The notes under the pieces were generated by a model, which saw only the letters and a list, made by a program, of their open reading frames with translations, was not told the DNA's origin and searched no databases. From an uncultured bacterium (GTDB lineage: Bacteria; Cyanobacteriota; Vampirovibrionia; Gastranaerophilales; Gastranaerophilaceae): a stretch of DNA of 10,765 nt. The stretch lies in NCBI GenBank assembly GCA_946183815.1, contig CAMHDG010000027.1, forward strand, positions 1-10,765, written 5' to 3'. Positions within the stretch are counted from its first letter, which is position 1. Each line of letters begins with the position of its first letter. This document shows positions 1 to 7,141 of the stretch, piece by piece. The position numbers and the translations under genes were made by a program.

Positions 1-1
1 T

Positions 2-946
2 AGAAGTTCTGTTTCAGATATCATGACGGTTGATAAATTTAATTATCAGATATTAGAGGATACTACAAAGACAAGATTAAGTCTAAAAATACAAGATGGG
101 TGTAATAATCGTTGTGCGTATTGTATTATCCCTTTTGCAAGAGGAAAATCGAGAAGTGCAGAAAGTGACTTTATTGTTGAACAAATAAACAACGCAGTCA
201 AAAAAGGGTTTAAAGAGGTAGTATTTACAGGTATTCATATCGGTCAATGGGGGATAGATATTGGAAAAACTTTTGTTGATTTGATTAGAGATGTTGAAAA
301 TAAAACTAATATTCCACGTTATCGTTTAGGTTCACTTAACCCTCTGGAAATAACCCCTGAATTGCTTGATATATTGCAAAATTCAGAAAAGTTTTGCCCT
401 CATTTTCATCTTTCTTTGCAGTCTGCGTGTAACAAAACTCTTAAAACTATGAACAGATTTTATACGGTTGAATATTATCTTGACCAAATAGAAGATATAA
501 ATTCAAGATTTAAAACCCCTTTTTTAGGCAGCGATATAATAGCAGGCTTTGTTGGTGAAACAGAAGAAGATTTTAATACAACTGTTGAAAATTTGAAAAA
601 ATCGGGACTTTCCAAAATTCACACCTTCCCTTATTCGATAAGAAAAGGTACACAGGCAGAGGCTATGGACGGTCATTTGCCTGATAATGTAAAGCAGGCA
701 AGGGCAGACATTATAAAACAGGTTTCTTCTGAAAAATTTAGACTTTTTGCAGATAAAAATATTGATACCACCTGTGAGGTGTTAGTTGAAAAAAGACCTG
801 ATAAGCATACAGGGAAACTAAAAGGAGTCACCCGAAATTATCTCAATGTTCTTATTGATAGTGATAATACCAATTGTTTTAATACTTTAAAAAAAGTCAG
901 ATTATCAGGATACAAAAATGAGAAATTTTTTGGAGAGTTTATTTAA
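2..946 (+). CDS. mtaB: tRNA (N6-L-threonylcarbamoyladenosine(37)-C2)-methylthiotransferase MtaB, 5'-truncated by window edge
   Basis: Radical-SAM enzyme that adds a methylthio group to t6A at position 37 of ANN-decoding tRNAs, giving ms2t6A and improving decoding. The frame is open from base 2, so the ATG at 23 is internal. The 4Fe-4S motif CNNRCAYC is coded from 101 to 124 in the context DGCNNRCAYCIIPFARG; this context, the following FTGIHIGQWG and the RLGSLNPLEIT stretch fit MtaB better than MiaB or RimO. The last 65 or so residues look like a TRAM RNA-binding domain. Family members have roughly 430 residues; about 314 are visible, so the N-terminal UPF0004 domain with the second cluster's cysteines lies upstream of the window. 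The gene ends at a hairpin terminator and faces the next gene tail to tail. Family assignment is firm; MtaB versus another MiaB-family member is slightly less so. Confidence 0.92.
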   Translation, partial: RSSVSDIMTVDKFNYQILEDTTKTRLSLKIQDGCNNRCAYCIIPFARGKSRSAESDFIVEQINNAVKKGFKEVVFTGIHIGQWGIDIGKTFVDLIRDVENKTNIPRYRLGSLNPLEITPELLDILQNSEKFCPHFHLSLQSACNKTLKTMNRFYTVEYYLDQIEDINSRFKTPFLGSDIIAGFVGETEEDFNTTVENLKKSGLSKIHTFPYSIRKGTQAEAMDGHLPDNVKQARADIIKQVSSEKFRLFADKNIDTTCEVLVEKRPDKHTGKLKGVTRNYLNVLIDSDNTNCFNTLKKVRLSGYKNEKFFGEFI

Positions 947-947
947 T

Positions 948-973
948 AAAAAAGAGCCAATCGGCTCTTTTTT
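948..973. terminator. bidirectional intrinsic terminator
   Basis: Stem GAGCC (954-958) / GGCTC (963-967) with loop AATC is flanked by six A on the left and six T on the right, so either strand gives a GC hairpin followed by a U tract. It starts just after the mtaB stop codon and lies downstream of the stop of the opposing gene at 1001, as expected for a terminator shared by convergent genes. Confidence 0.9.
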
Positions 974-1000
974 ATCTGATATGAAGATTTTATATAAATA

Positions 1001-1372
1001 TTACTTTTGACCGTGTTGTCTTTTAATGATTTGGTTAGCCATAGCACCAATGATGCCGCCTGTTTTAACTCTTTCAATATCGTCATCAGAGTATGTTTTA
1101 ATAAATTTAACAGTACCTGTTTCTGCAACACTTTTAGCGGCTGCAATGAATGTTTTAAAATCAGGACCTTGTAATTTTGGCATAGTCATTTTAAAACTAA
1201 CTCTTGCAGTTTCTGCACCTGTAACAACTTTTTCTTTATTAACAACCCCTGTTTCATCTTTTCTGTAAACAGAGCCGTCACCTTGTGTTAACGGTAAAAC
1301 TTCTGCTATATCTTCTGCTGAAATAAATTGTTCTAAATCTTCTGCTAACATTGCTGTTTGTTCCGGTGTCAT
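1001..1372 (-). CDS. hypothetical protein, small soluble, 123 aa
   Basis: I do not recognise this protein. It has no signal peptide or membrane segment. The N-terminal part (about 1-25) is acidic and probably helical (EQTAMLAEDLEQF, then SAEDIAEVLP); the middle (about 45-65) has alternating residues that could form strands; the C-terminus is basic (ANQIIKRQHGQK). The start is supported by GGAG at 1382-1385, nine bases before the ATG. It is the last gene before the shared terminator at 948-973. About 140 AT-rich bases separate it from gatD upstream on the same strand, so it may have its own promoter, although I find no convincing -35/-10 pair. The competing ORFs on both strands here (943-1146, 1026-1268) lack an equally good ribosome site. 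Confidence 0.75.
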   Translation of the reverse strand: MTPEQTAMLAEDLEQFISAEDIAEVLPLTQGDGSVYRKDETGVVNKEKVVTGAETARVSFKMTMPKLQGPDFKTFIAAAKSVAETGTVKFIKTYSDDDIERVKTGGIIGAMANQIIKRQHGQK

Positions 1373-1413
1373 AATCTAAATCTCCATATCCTAATTATCA
1401 AATAATATTTCCT

Positions 1414-1436
1414 ATGTATATATAAAGTATATACAT
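1414..1436. repeat. 9-bp inverted repeat upstream of the 123-aa gene
   Basis: ATGTATATA (1414-1422) and TATATACAT (1428-1436) are perfect inverted copies separated by TAAAG. The element sits 41 bases upstream of the ATG at 1372. An operator or a weak AT hairpin are both possible. The sequence is low-complexity AT, so chance is a real alternative. Confidence 0.4.
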
Positions 1437-1512
1437 ATATGATAATTGCTTTTTTTAATAATTAGTTATTAACATTTCTTAATATTTCCTTAAAAGTGAA
1501 TAGTAATACTGT

Positions 1513-2247
1513 TTAATACGTTTTATTCAGAACTGATTCGTGTGCTTTGTATTCGATTGTGTCATCAAGCGGTTTAAGTTCAATATTGTCATTGTATTTT
1601 TTTTGTAGTGCAAGTTTAATTAAATAGTCTGCAAAGTGAGGGTTTTTTGGTAAGAACGAGCCATGCAAATATGTACCAAAAGCGTTTTTAGAGCGTGCGC
1701 CTTCAGTCTTATCAAGCCCGTTGTTCCCGTTGCCGATTATTACCTTTGCCATAGGAGTTGTATCTCCTCTTAAGTAGGTTAGTCCGCTATGGTTTTCAAA
1801 ACCGACTAAAGTGTTTTTGCCGTAAATATAATCTATCTCTGCAGTTACATTTCCTATAAATCTTGTAGGTCCTGCTTCTGTGTAGGCATCAAGAATACCT
1901 ATCCCATCAAGTCGGTCAGCATCGTTTGGCTGATAGTATTCGCCCATCAGTTGATATCCTCCGCAGATACCTAAAAATACTGCGTTGTTGTTGTATTCTT
2001 CCGTTAAGAGCCCTTTGAATTTTTGCAGTTCGTGTGAAACCTCAACTTGTTGTCTGTCTTGTCCGCCTCCTATAAAGAAGATGTCTGTCCCTGCTTCAAG
2101 TTTGTCACCTATATTGAATTGTTGGATTTCTAAATCTATACCCCTCCATTCGCAACGGTTTTGCAAAACTTTTATGTTTCCAATGTCACCATAGATATTC
2201 AAAAACAACGGATATAAGTGAACAAGTTTAAGTTTTAAATTAGTCAT
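1513..2247 (-). CDS. gatD: lipid II isoglutaminyl synthase (glutamine-hydrolysing), glutaminase subunit GatD
   Basis: CobB/CobQ-like class I glutamine amidotransferase that supplies ammonia to MurT, which amidates D-Glu of the lipid II stem peptide to D-isoglutamine; acts in the cytoplasm at the membrane. The nucleophile is Cys95 in GICGGYQ and the catalytic His is 195 in GTYLHGSFLPKNP. Arg129 in GPTRFIGN matches the arginine known to be essential in Staphylococcus aureus GatD, and the N-terminal LYPLFLNIYGDIGN is typical of the family. Length, 244 aa, is normal. AGAGG at 2253-2257 sets the ATG. It follows the membrane-protein gene by 11 bases and is probably cotranscribed with it. MurT, the usual neighbour, is absent on either side. 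A cobyric acid synthase fragment is unlikely given the length and the GatD signatures. Confidence 0.9.
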   Translation of the reverse strand: MTNLKLKLVHLYPLFLNIYGDIGNIKVLQNRCEWRGIDLEIQQFNIGDKLEAGTDIFFIGGGQDRQQVEVSHELQKFKGLLTEEYNNNAVFLGICGGYQLMGEYYQPNDADRLDGIGILDAYTEAGPTRFIGNVTAEIDYIYGKNTLVGFENHSGLTYLRGDTTPMAKVIIGNGNNGLDKTEGARSKNAFGTYLHGSFLPKNPHFADYLIKLALQKKYNDNIELKPLDDTIEYKAHESVLNKTY

Positions 2248-2258
2248 GTTTGCCTCTT

Positions 2259-2873
2259 TTATTTTGTGTGTTTGGACTCTGTTACGTTTTTATAAAATTC
2301 TGATGTAATCAGTTGTGAATAATGTTTTTTATCGTTAAGAGATACTATTATTTTTTGATTATTTTTATCGTGGTCAACCACAGATATAATTCCGCTTACT
2401 GTTGTATGCGGGAAATTGGATAGTTTTGCGTTAAATTTTACATAAGGTACTCTTGTTCCGTAGGTTGTCATGTAGCCTTTATCAATAATATCTATATGTT
2501 CAACCCCTGTCGAATGATATTTTACTTTTTTACACAGATCTTCAATTTTATATTTTACCTCTCCGCTTTTTATATCTTTTTCTGTTAGCAAAGTCTTTTT
2601 ACCTGAATCAACAATAATCATCTTTTGTCCTGTTGTTTGATGCTTTGCAACAACTGTTTTGTAACCCATTACTTTTACGGCTTTATCAATATTAAATTCA
2701 TTATCAACTTTTGAAAAGTCGCCGACTTCTGCCTCGATTTTTTCTTTGTTTGCACTAAATAAACTAAAATTTGATATTGATGTAAAGAAGCCTTGCTTGT
2801 ATAGTGTAAAAATACCTATTACTGCAAAAATAATAATTATTGTGTTAATAATATTTTTAAAAAATCTAAACAA
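2259..2873 (-). CDS. membrane-anchored protein of unknown function, 204 aa
   Basis: I do not recognise the family. Residues 8-25 (NIINTIIIIFAVIGIFTL) form one strong membrane segment after a short basic N-terminus, so the remaining 175 or so residues are probably outside the cytoplasmic membrane. That part is lysine-rich with alternating hydrophobic stretches (for example KMIIVDSGKKTLL, VSGIISVVDHD), suggesting a beta-rich fold. The start codon is TTG at 2873; AGAGG at 2882-2886, eight bases away, and a promoter just upstream support it, and no better in-frame start precedes the membrane segment. Only 11 bases separate its stop from gatD, whose SD lies in that gap, so the two are likely one operon. 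This may hint at an envelope role, but that is inference. Confidence 0.78.
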   Translation of the reverse strand: MFRFFKNIINTIIIIFAVIGIFTLYKQGFFTSISNFSLFSANKEKIEAEVGDFSKVDNEFNIDKAVKVMGYKTVVAKHQTTGQKMIIVDSGKKTLLTEKDIKSGEVKYKIEDLCKKVKYHSTGVEHIDIIDKGYMTTYGTRVPYVKFNAKLSNFPHTTVSGIISVVDHDKNNQKIIVSLNDKKHYSQLITSEFYKNVTESKHTK

Positions 2874-2877
2874 TTAT

Positions 2878-2906
2878 TTTACCTCTGCTCATTCTTATTA
2901 TACAAT
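2878..2906 (+). promoter_or_regulatory. candidate mutS promoter, implying a leaderless mRNA
   Basis: TTTACC (2878-2883), 17-bp spacer, TACAAT (2901-2906): 4 of 6 and 5 of 6 matches to consensus. The -10 ends seven bases before the mutS ATG at 2914, so the transcript would start at or next to that ATG. There is no SD-like sequence between 2884 and 2913. The box overlaps the -10 elements of the opposing promoter. TATTAT (2896-2901) is an alternative -10. Confidence 0.4.
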
Positions 2907-2933
2907 TATAGACATGGTAAAGACGGAAATCAA
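2905..2933 (-). promoter_or_regulatory. sigma70-type promoter for the membrane protein-gatD operon
   Basis: Read on the - strand: TTGATT (2933-2928), 17-bp spacer, TATAAT (2910-2905). The -10 is a perfect consensus and the -35 matches at 4 of 6. Transcription would begin near 2898, about 25 bases before the TTG codon, leaving the AGAGG ribosome site inside the leader. A second TATAAT lies at 2902-2897 but lacks a -35. The promoter lies partly within the first codons of mutS. Confidence 0.6.
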
Positions 2934-5499
2934 TAATATTAATAGTGTAGATGTAAATATTGAAGATACGACACCTGTAATGCAGCAGTATTTAAAGGTT
3001 AAGAGAGATTTAGGGGATGCAATTCTGCTGTATAGATTAGGTGATTTTTATGAAACATTTTTTGAAGATGCAGAATTGATGTCTAAAGAGTTAGAATTAA
3101 CTCTCACAGGTCGTGATGCAGGTGCAAAACTTGGCAGAGTCCGACTGGCAGGTATTCCCGCAAAAGCGGTTGATAATTATGCTAGAAAGTTGATTGAAAA
3201 AGGGTATAAAGTCGCTATTTGTGAACAGTTAGAAGACCCAAAACTTGTTAAATTAAAACAGGGAGAGGTTGTTAAAAGGGGTGTTGTTCGTGTGCTTACC
3301 CCAGGAACTTTGATTGAAAATAATTATCTTGAAAAAACATCTAACAATTACATTTGTTCTTTATTTGAGGAAAAGGGAACATGGGGATTTGCTTATTCTG
3401 ACATAAGTACAGGAGAATTTAAGGTTACACAAGCCCCTTTGAATATGATTATGTCAGAACTTGCCAGAATTAAGCCTGTTGAGGTCATAGGTCCTTCTGT
3501 TGCACAAAAGGCACAGCCTTTTCAGATTGTTCCTGATGAGATTTTAAATCTTCCTGATGAAATTACATCTCAATATAAGTGTTCAAAAGTTCCGGAAAAG
3601 GTTTTTTCAGAAACTTTCGCAAAAAATAATCTTATGTCTGCAATGAATTTATCAAGTCTTGATACTATAGGATATAACAGTTGTAAGGTAGGTTTTCGTT
3701 CAGCGGCTGCATTGTTGGCTTATATGTGGGAAAATTTAAAAGAGGCTTTCCCGAAGGTTGATAAATTGCAGGTTTATGATTTGTCTGAATATGTACTTAT
3801 GGATATCAGTACACGTAAAAACCTTGAATTGACGGAAACTTTGAGGGAAAAGAATAAATATGGTTCTCTGTATTGGGCAATAGATAAAACTCATACTAAT
3901 ATGGGGGCAAGGCTTTTGAGTTCTTGGATATGTCAGCCGTTAAAAAATATCGATATGATTAAGGCTCGTCAAAACTCAACCGAGAAACTCATAAATCATA
4001 ATAATGAAAGAATTGAGTTAGCAGAAGTTTTAAACCAAATTTATGATATCCAAAGATTATCAACAAGGTTAAGCAGTTCTGTTGCTATGCCTAAAGATTT
4101 TGTTGCTTTGAAGGAGTCTCTTTTTTATCTTGATACTTTACAAAAACTTGTTAAAGCCTGTGATTTGAACACGTTTGATTCAATATCGTCTAAAATACCT
4201 GATTTGATAGAATTTTCTAATCTGATAGATAAAACAATAATTGATGATCCTCCAAATGTGATTAAAGAGGGTGGAATTATAAAAGATGGTGTTAATGAAA
4301 ACCTTGATTATTTAAGAAACTTGATGAATAATGCTGAAGATTGGCTGGTTAAGTTTGAAGAAAAAGAAAAAGAACGAACAGGGATAAAAAATTTAAAGGT
4401 TGCTTATAACAGGGTATTTGGATATTATATTGAAATTACAAATTCAAACCTTGATATGATTCCGCAAAATTATGTAAGACGTCAGACGTTACGCGGGGCA
4501 GAAAGATTTATTACAGATGAGTTAAAAAAACATGAAGATGAGGTTTTGTCTGCTCAAACAAAAGTTTGCGAATTAGAGTATAAAATTTTCTCTGATTTTA
4601 GAGTTTACGCAAAAGAATTTGTAGATGTTATCAGAGAACTTGCTAATTCCATAGCGGAATTAGATATATATGTTTCTTTTGCAACGGTGGCACTTGAGTC
4701 TAATTACGTTAAACCTGAGTTGACAGATGGTTCTGAATTTATAGTAAGAAACGGTCGCCATCCTGTATTAGAAAAGATTTTGCCATTAGGTGCGTATGTT
4801 CCAAATGATTTAGATTTATCTGACGTTGATAGTGCGGATAGTTCAAGGTTTATGATTTTGACCGGTCCAAATATGGCAGGTAAATCTACGTATATGAGGC
4901 AAAATGCTTTGATTGCCCTGCTTGCACAGATTGGTTCGTATGTTCCTGCTGATTTTGTCAGAATCGGGGTTGCTGACAAAATATTCACAAGAGTAGGTGC
5001 AAGTGATGATTTGACATTGGGTCAGTCAACATTTATGGTAGAGATGATTGAAACTGCATATATTTTAAATAATGCAACAGAAAAAAGTCTAATACTTATT
5101 GATGAAATAGGCAGGGGAACAAGCACTTATGATGGTGTTGCTATTGCCTGGGCTGTTGCGGAGCATATTGTATCAAAGATAAATGCCAGATGTATTTTTG
5201 CAACTCATTATCACGAGTTGAATGTAATGACCCAAACTTATCCGCAGATAAAAAATTATAGGGTTACGATATCCGAGACAGATGGTAATATTGAGTTTTT
5301 AAGAAAAATAGTTCCGGGTGGAGCGAGCAAGAGTTATGGTATTCATGTCGCAAAAATGGCAGGTTTGCCAACGAGTGTAGTTAACCGTTCAAAAGATTTG
5401 ATGGTTAAGTTGCAAAAAGATTTTTCAAAAGATTTATCTTCCAGACGAAAAACTTTGAGTGAGAACGCTGACCCTCAATTATCGTTGTTTAAGATGTAA
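2914..5499 (+). CDS. mutS: DNA mismatch repair protein MutS
   Basis: Recognises mismatches and small loops in newly copied DNA and recruits MutL. The 861-aa product (ATG at 2914) is normal for the family. The mismatch-reading motif is F45-Y46-E47 in RLGDFYETFFEDA, shortly after the MQQYLKVK opening of domain I. The C-terminal ATPase has Walker A GPNMAGKST (651-659), Walker B LILIDEIGRGTSTYDG with D730-E731, and the ATHYHEL motif (763-769). The tail ends QLSLF (855-859), a near-ideal sliding-clamp binding motif, two residues before the stop. I place the start at 2914: reading further upstream (to 2746) only adds the antisense of the neighbouring gene's membrane segment, and MutS proteins normally begin a few residues before MQQY. 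An ATG at 2980 is the alternative. Neither has an SD. No mutL is adjacent. Confidence 0.96.
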   Translation: MVKTEINNINSVDVNIEDTTPVMQQYLKVKRDLGDAILLYRLGDFYETFFEDAELMSKELELTLTGRDAGAKLGRVRLAGIPAKAVDNYARKLIEKGYKVAICEQLEDPKLVKLKQGEVVKRGVVRVLTPGTLIENNYLEKTSNNYICSLFEEKGTWGFAYSDISTGEFKVTQAPLNMIMSELARIKPVEVIGPSVAQKAQPFQIVPDEILNLPDEITSQYKCSKVPEKVFSETFAKNNLMSAMNLSSLDTIGYNSCKVGFRSAAALLAYMWENLKEAFPKVDKLQVYDLSEYVLMDISTRKNLELTETLREKNKYGSLYWAIDKTHTNMGARLLSSWICQPLKNIDMIKARQNSTEKLINHNNERIELAEVLNQIYDIQRLSTRLSSSVAMPKDFVALKESLFYLDTLQKLVKACDLNTFDSISSKIPDLIEFSNLIDKTIIDDPPNVIKEGGIIKDGVNENLDYLRNLMNNAEDWLVKFEEKEKERTGIKNLKVAYNRVFGYYIEITNSNLDMIPQNYVRRQTLRGAERFITDELKKHEDEVLSAQTKVCELEYKIFSDFRVYAKEFVDVIRELANSIAELDIYVSFATVALESNYVKPELTDGSEFIVRNGRHPVLEKILPLGAYVPNDLDLSDVDSADSSRFMILTGPNMAGKSTYMRQNALIALLAQIGSYVPADFVRIGVADKIFTRVGASDDLTLGQSTFMVEMIETAYILNNATEKSLILIDEIGRGTSTYDGVAIAWAVAEHIVSKINARCIFATHYHELNVMTQTYPQIKNYRVTISETDGNIEFLRKIVPGGASKSYGIHVAKMAGLPTSVVNRSKDLMVKLQKDFSKDLSSRRKTLSENADPQLSLFKM

Positions 5500-5500
5500 A

Positions 5501-5534
5501 TTATTGATTAGAGGCTTAAGCCTCTAATCAATAA
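5501..5534. repeat. perfect 34-bp palindrome, possible terminator, after mutS
   Basis: TTATTGATTAGAGGCTT (5501-5517) is followed directly by its reverse complement (5518-5534). As RNA it would form a hairpin of about 15 bp with a TTAA loop, beginning one base after the mutS stop. It lacks a U tract on the + side (AAAGATG follows) and has only TTT on the - side, so it is not a textbook intrinsic terminator, though its position fits mutS 3'-end formation or protection. Confidence 0.7.
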
Positions 5535-5640
5535 AGATGCTAGAATGCTAGGAATGGTAAGATGCTAGGAACTCTTTACTATTAAGATTATTTCTAAATT
5601 TTCCTAGCATCCTAGGACTCCTAGCATCCTACCATCTTTA
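5532..5640. repeat. 109-bp imperfect inverted-repeat element with CTAGCATCC-type subrepeats
   Basis: Two 40-bp arms (5532-5571 and 5601-5640) match as inverted copies at 34 of 40 positions around a 29-base centre. The outer ends are TAAAGATG and CATCTTTA. Inside each arm the unit GATGCTAGGA, or its complement TCCTAGCATC, recurs about every 8-16 bases (near 5545 and 5561; 5601 and 5619), so the arms are themselves internally repeated. It contains no ORF. It lies between the convergent mutS and isochorismatase genes and abuts the perfect palindrome. A non-autonomous MITE/REP-type element or a large bidirectional 3'-end hairpin are both plausible. Confidence 0.7.
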
Positions 5641-5686
5641 ATACCGCTAAACAATAATTTACCTATCATAACAGCAATTAACAGTT

Positions 5687-6226
5687 TTATTTTATAAGGG
5701 CTTGGATTTCTTTGAAGTTCGGATGGGTAGATGTTTTTAATAATTCAAATAAAACAGTTTCAACACATGTTAATTTTGCCCCGTAATCTCTCATAAGTTC
5801 AAGTGCTGTTCTGTAATCTTTTGTCTTTCTGCTTGATACTGCATTTTTTACAACATAGACGTTATATCCTTTTTCTAAAAGAGCAAGCGCACTTTGATAT
5901 ACGCAAATATGCGATTCTATTCCTGTTAAAATTATATTTTTTCTGTTTAAATTTGTAAGTGCATTTTCTACCTTTTCATTATCAAGTGCAGAAAATGTTT
6001 GTTTTTCAAATATTTTATCGGGGGCAAGGTTTTCTCTTACCTCAAATATTGTTGAACCTAATCCCTGCGGGTATTGTTCTGTTGCAATAACGGGTACTCC
6101 AAGTATTTTTGCGGTTTTTGACAATATTATATTGTTTTTTGCAATTTCTTCACTGTTTTTAAGCATGCCAACCAATCTGTCCTGAACATCAACTATGAAA
6201 AGTACAGAATTATCAATATCTAACAT
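5687..6226 (-). CDS. isochorismatase-family cysteine hydrolase
   Basis: Small alpha/beta hydrolase of the isochorismatase superfamily, ISOC1/YcaC-like, substrate unknown. Counted from the ATG at 6229 the catalytic triad is Asp14 (FIVDVQDR), Lys76 (FEKQTFSAL) and Cys109 (TGIESHICVYQ); subtract one for the start I prefer. Length, 179 aa, is typical of the single-domain group. Two ATGs are tandem (6229 and 6226). The strong SD AAGGAGG (6237-6231) is one base from the first and four from the second, so 6226 is the better start. The SD overlaps the ftsX stop codon, so translation is probably coupled, and this is the last gene of the operon. True isochorismate cleavage is unlikely, as no siderophore or menaquinone genes are nearby; an amidase-like or repair activity on a small metabolite is possible but not shown. 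Confidence 0.88.
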   Translation of the reverse strand: MLDIDNSVLFIVDVQDRLVGMLKNSEEIAKNNIILSKTAKILGVPVIATEQYPQGLGSTIFEVRENLAPDKIFEKQTFSALDNEKVENALTNLNRKNIILTGIESHICVYQSALALLEKGYNVYVVKNAVSSRKTKDYRTALELMRDYGAKLTCVETVLFELLKTSTHPNFKEIQALIK

Positions 6227-6235
6227 CATCCCTCC

Positions 6236-7141
6236 TTAAACCTGAAGGTGTTTCTTTATTGAAAGCAAACTACCTAATGCCCCGAACAGAATACCTACAA
6301 GTAACAAGGTTAAGACAACCATTCCTTCTGCCATAAGCGGATTAGGTATAAGGAAGAATTGGTTCATTTTCCCCAGTAGAGTCTGAACAAAGTGTAGAGG
6401 GATAAGAGCAATCATTGCGCCTGCAAAGCCATAAAAAGCACCCTGCATAACGAATGGTATTCTTATGTACCAATTACTTACCCCCATTAACCGCATTATT
6501 TCAATCTCATCTTTTCTTGACTGAATTACAAGTTGAATAGTGTTATTTATAATTGTAATTGTTAGCATTGCAACAATAAGCGTAACAACGATTGTTGTTG
6601 TGTTAACAACATGGATAATTAGTTGAAGCCTTTTTGCGAGTGTTTCAGGATAATTTGTACTTTCTACACGTTTATCTGATTTCACGCTTTTTATGACACT
6701 GCCAATATATTCAATATCATCAACTTTTATTCTTAAGGTATCAGGCAGAGGATTACTAATATTCGGTAAATCAATAACCTTTCTTAAATCTTTCCATCCG
6801 TGTTCTTTTGGATGAACTTTTACTGAAATAACGTGGTCTAGTCGTGAAAATTTATCTGCCATCTCTTTTGCAGGTGCATTTGGATGCAGATACGCCGATA
6901 TTTCAAGAATTGAACCTAATTCTTGAGCAAATTGTGCCATTGATATTGTTGAACGGAACAATGCCCCAAAAATTGATAATATTGCTGCCATTGTCGTAAT
7001 AATGATGATATTCATAAATCCGGTTCTTTTAATATCATTCACTGCTTCCATTGTTATTCTGTAAATAATTCTTATATCTGAAAGCCAGTCTTTTGGCATA
7101 TATTCTTTGACTTGATTTTTTATAGCCTGTTTCCTACTCAT
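6236..7141 (-). CDS. ftsX: cell division protein FtsX (permease-like subunit)
   Basis: Membrane partner of FtsE; the complex passes ATP hydrolysis to cell-wall hydrolases at the division site through FtsX's outer domain. With the ATG at 7141 the protein has 301 aa: a cytoplasmic N-terminus, membrane segment 1 at about 43-62 (NIIIITTMAAILSIFGALF), an outer domain at about 63-172, and three further segments near 182-205, 228-252 and 273-295. The motif between segments 2 and 3, RKDEIEIMRLMGVSNWYIR, is characteristic of FtsX. AGGAGG at 7156-7151, nine bases before it, and the 8-base ATGAGTAG overlap with the ftsE stop favour 7141 over a GTG at 7177, which would overlap ftsE by 44 bases. The hydrolase partner is not encoded here. 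Confidence 0.93.
   Translation of the reverse strand: MSRKQAIKNQVKEYMPKDWLSDIRIIYRITMEAVNDIKRTGFMNIIIITTMAAILSIFGALFRSTISMAQFAQELGSILEISAYLHPNAPAKEMADKFSRLDHVISVKVHPKEHGWKDLRKVIDLPNISNPLPDTLRIKVDDIEYIGSVIKSVKSDKRVESTNYPETLAKRLQLIIHVVNTTTIVVTLIVAMLTITIINNTIQLVIQSRKDEIEIMRLMGVSNWYIRIPFVMQGAFYGFAGAMIALIPLHFVQTLLGKMNQFFLIPNPLMAEGMVVLTLLLVGILFGALGSLLSIKKHLQV

Noticed and set aside
1455..1472. Terminator for gatD (TTAATAA/TTATTAA hairpin)
   Set aside because: Pure AT stem, and on the gatD strand it is followed by A rather than U.
2746..2913. N-terminal extension of MutS with a hydrophobic stretch
   Set aside because: It is the antisense of the neighbouring gene's membrane segment, lacks an SD, and MutS proteins start close to the MQQYL motif.
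4704..4988. ORF on the - strand inside mutS
   Set aside because: Lies antisense to the conserved ATPase region of mutS; no SD and no recognisable motif.
5536..5640. CRISPR array
   Set aside because: The units are about 10 bp, occur in both orientations and have no regular unique spacers; no cas genes nearby.
6227..6229. First of two tandem ATGs as start of the isochorismatase-like gene
   Set aside because: Only one base separates it from GGAGG; the second ATG at 6226 has workable spacing. The difference is one residue.
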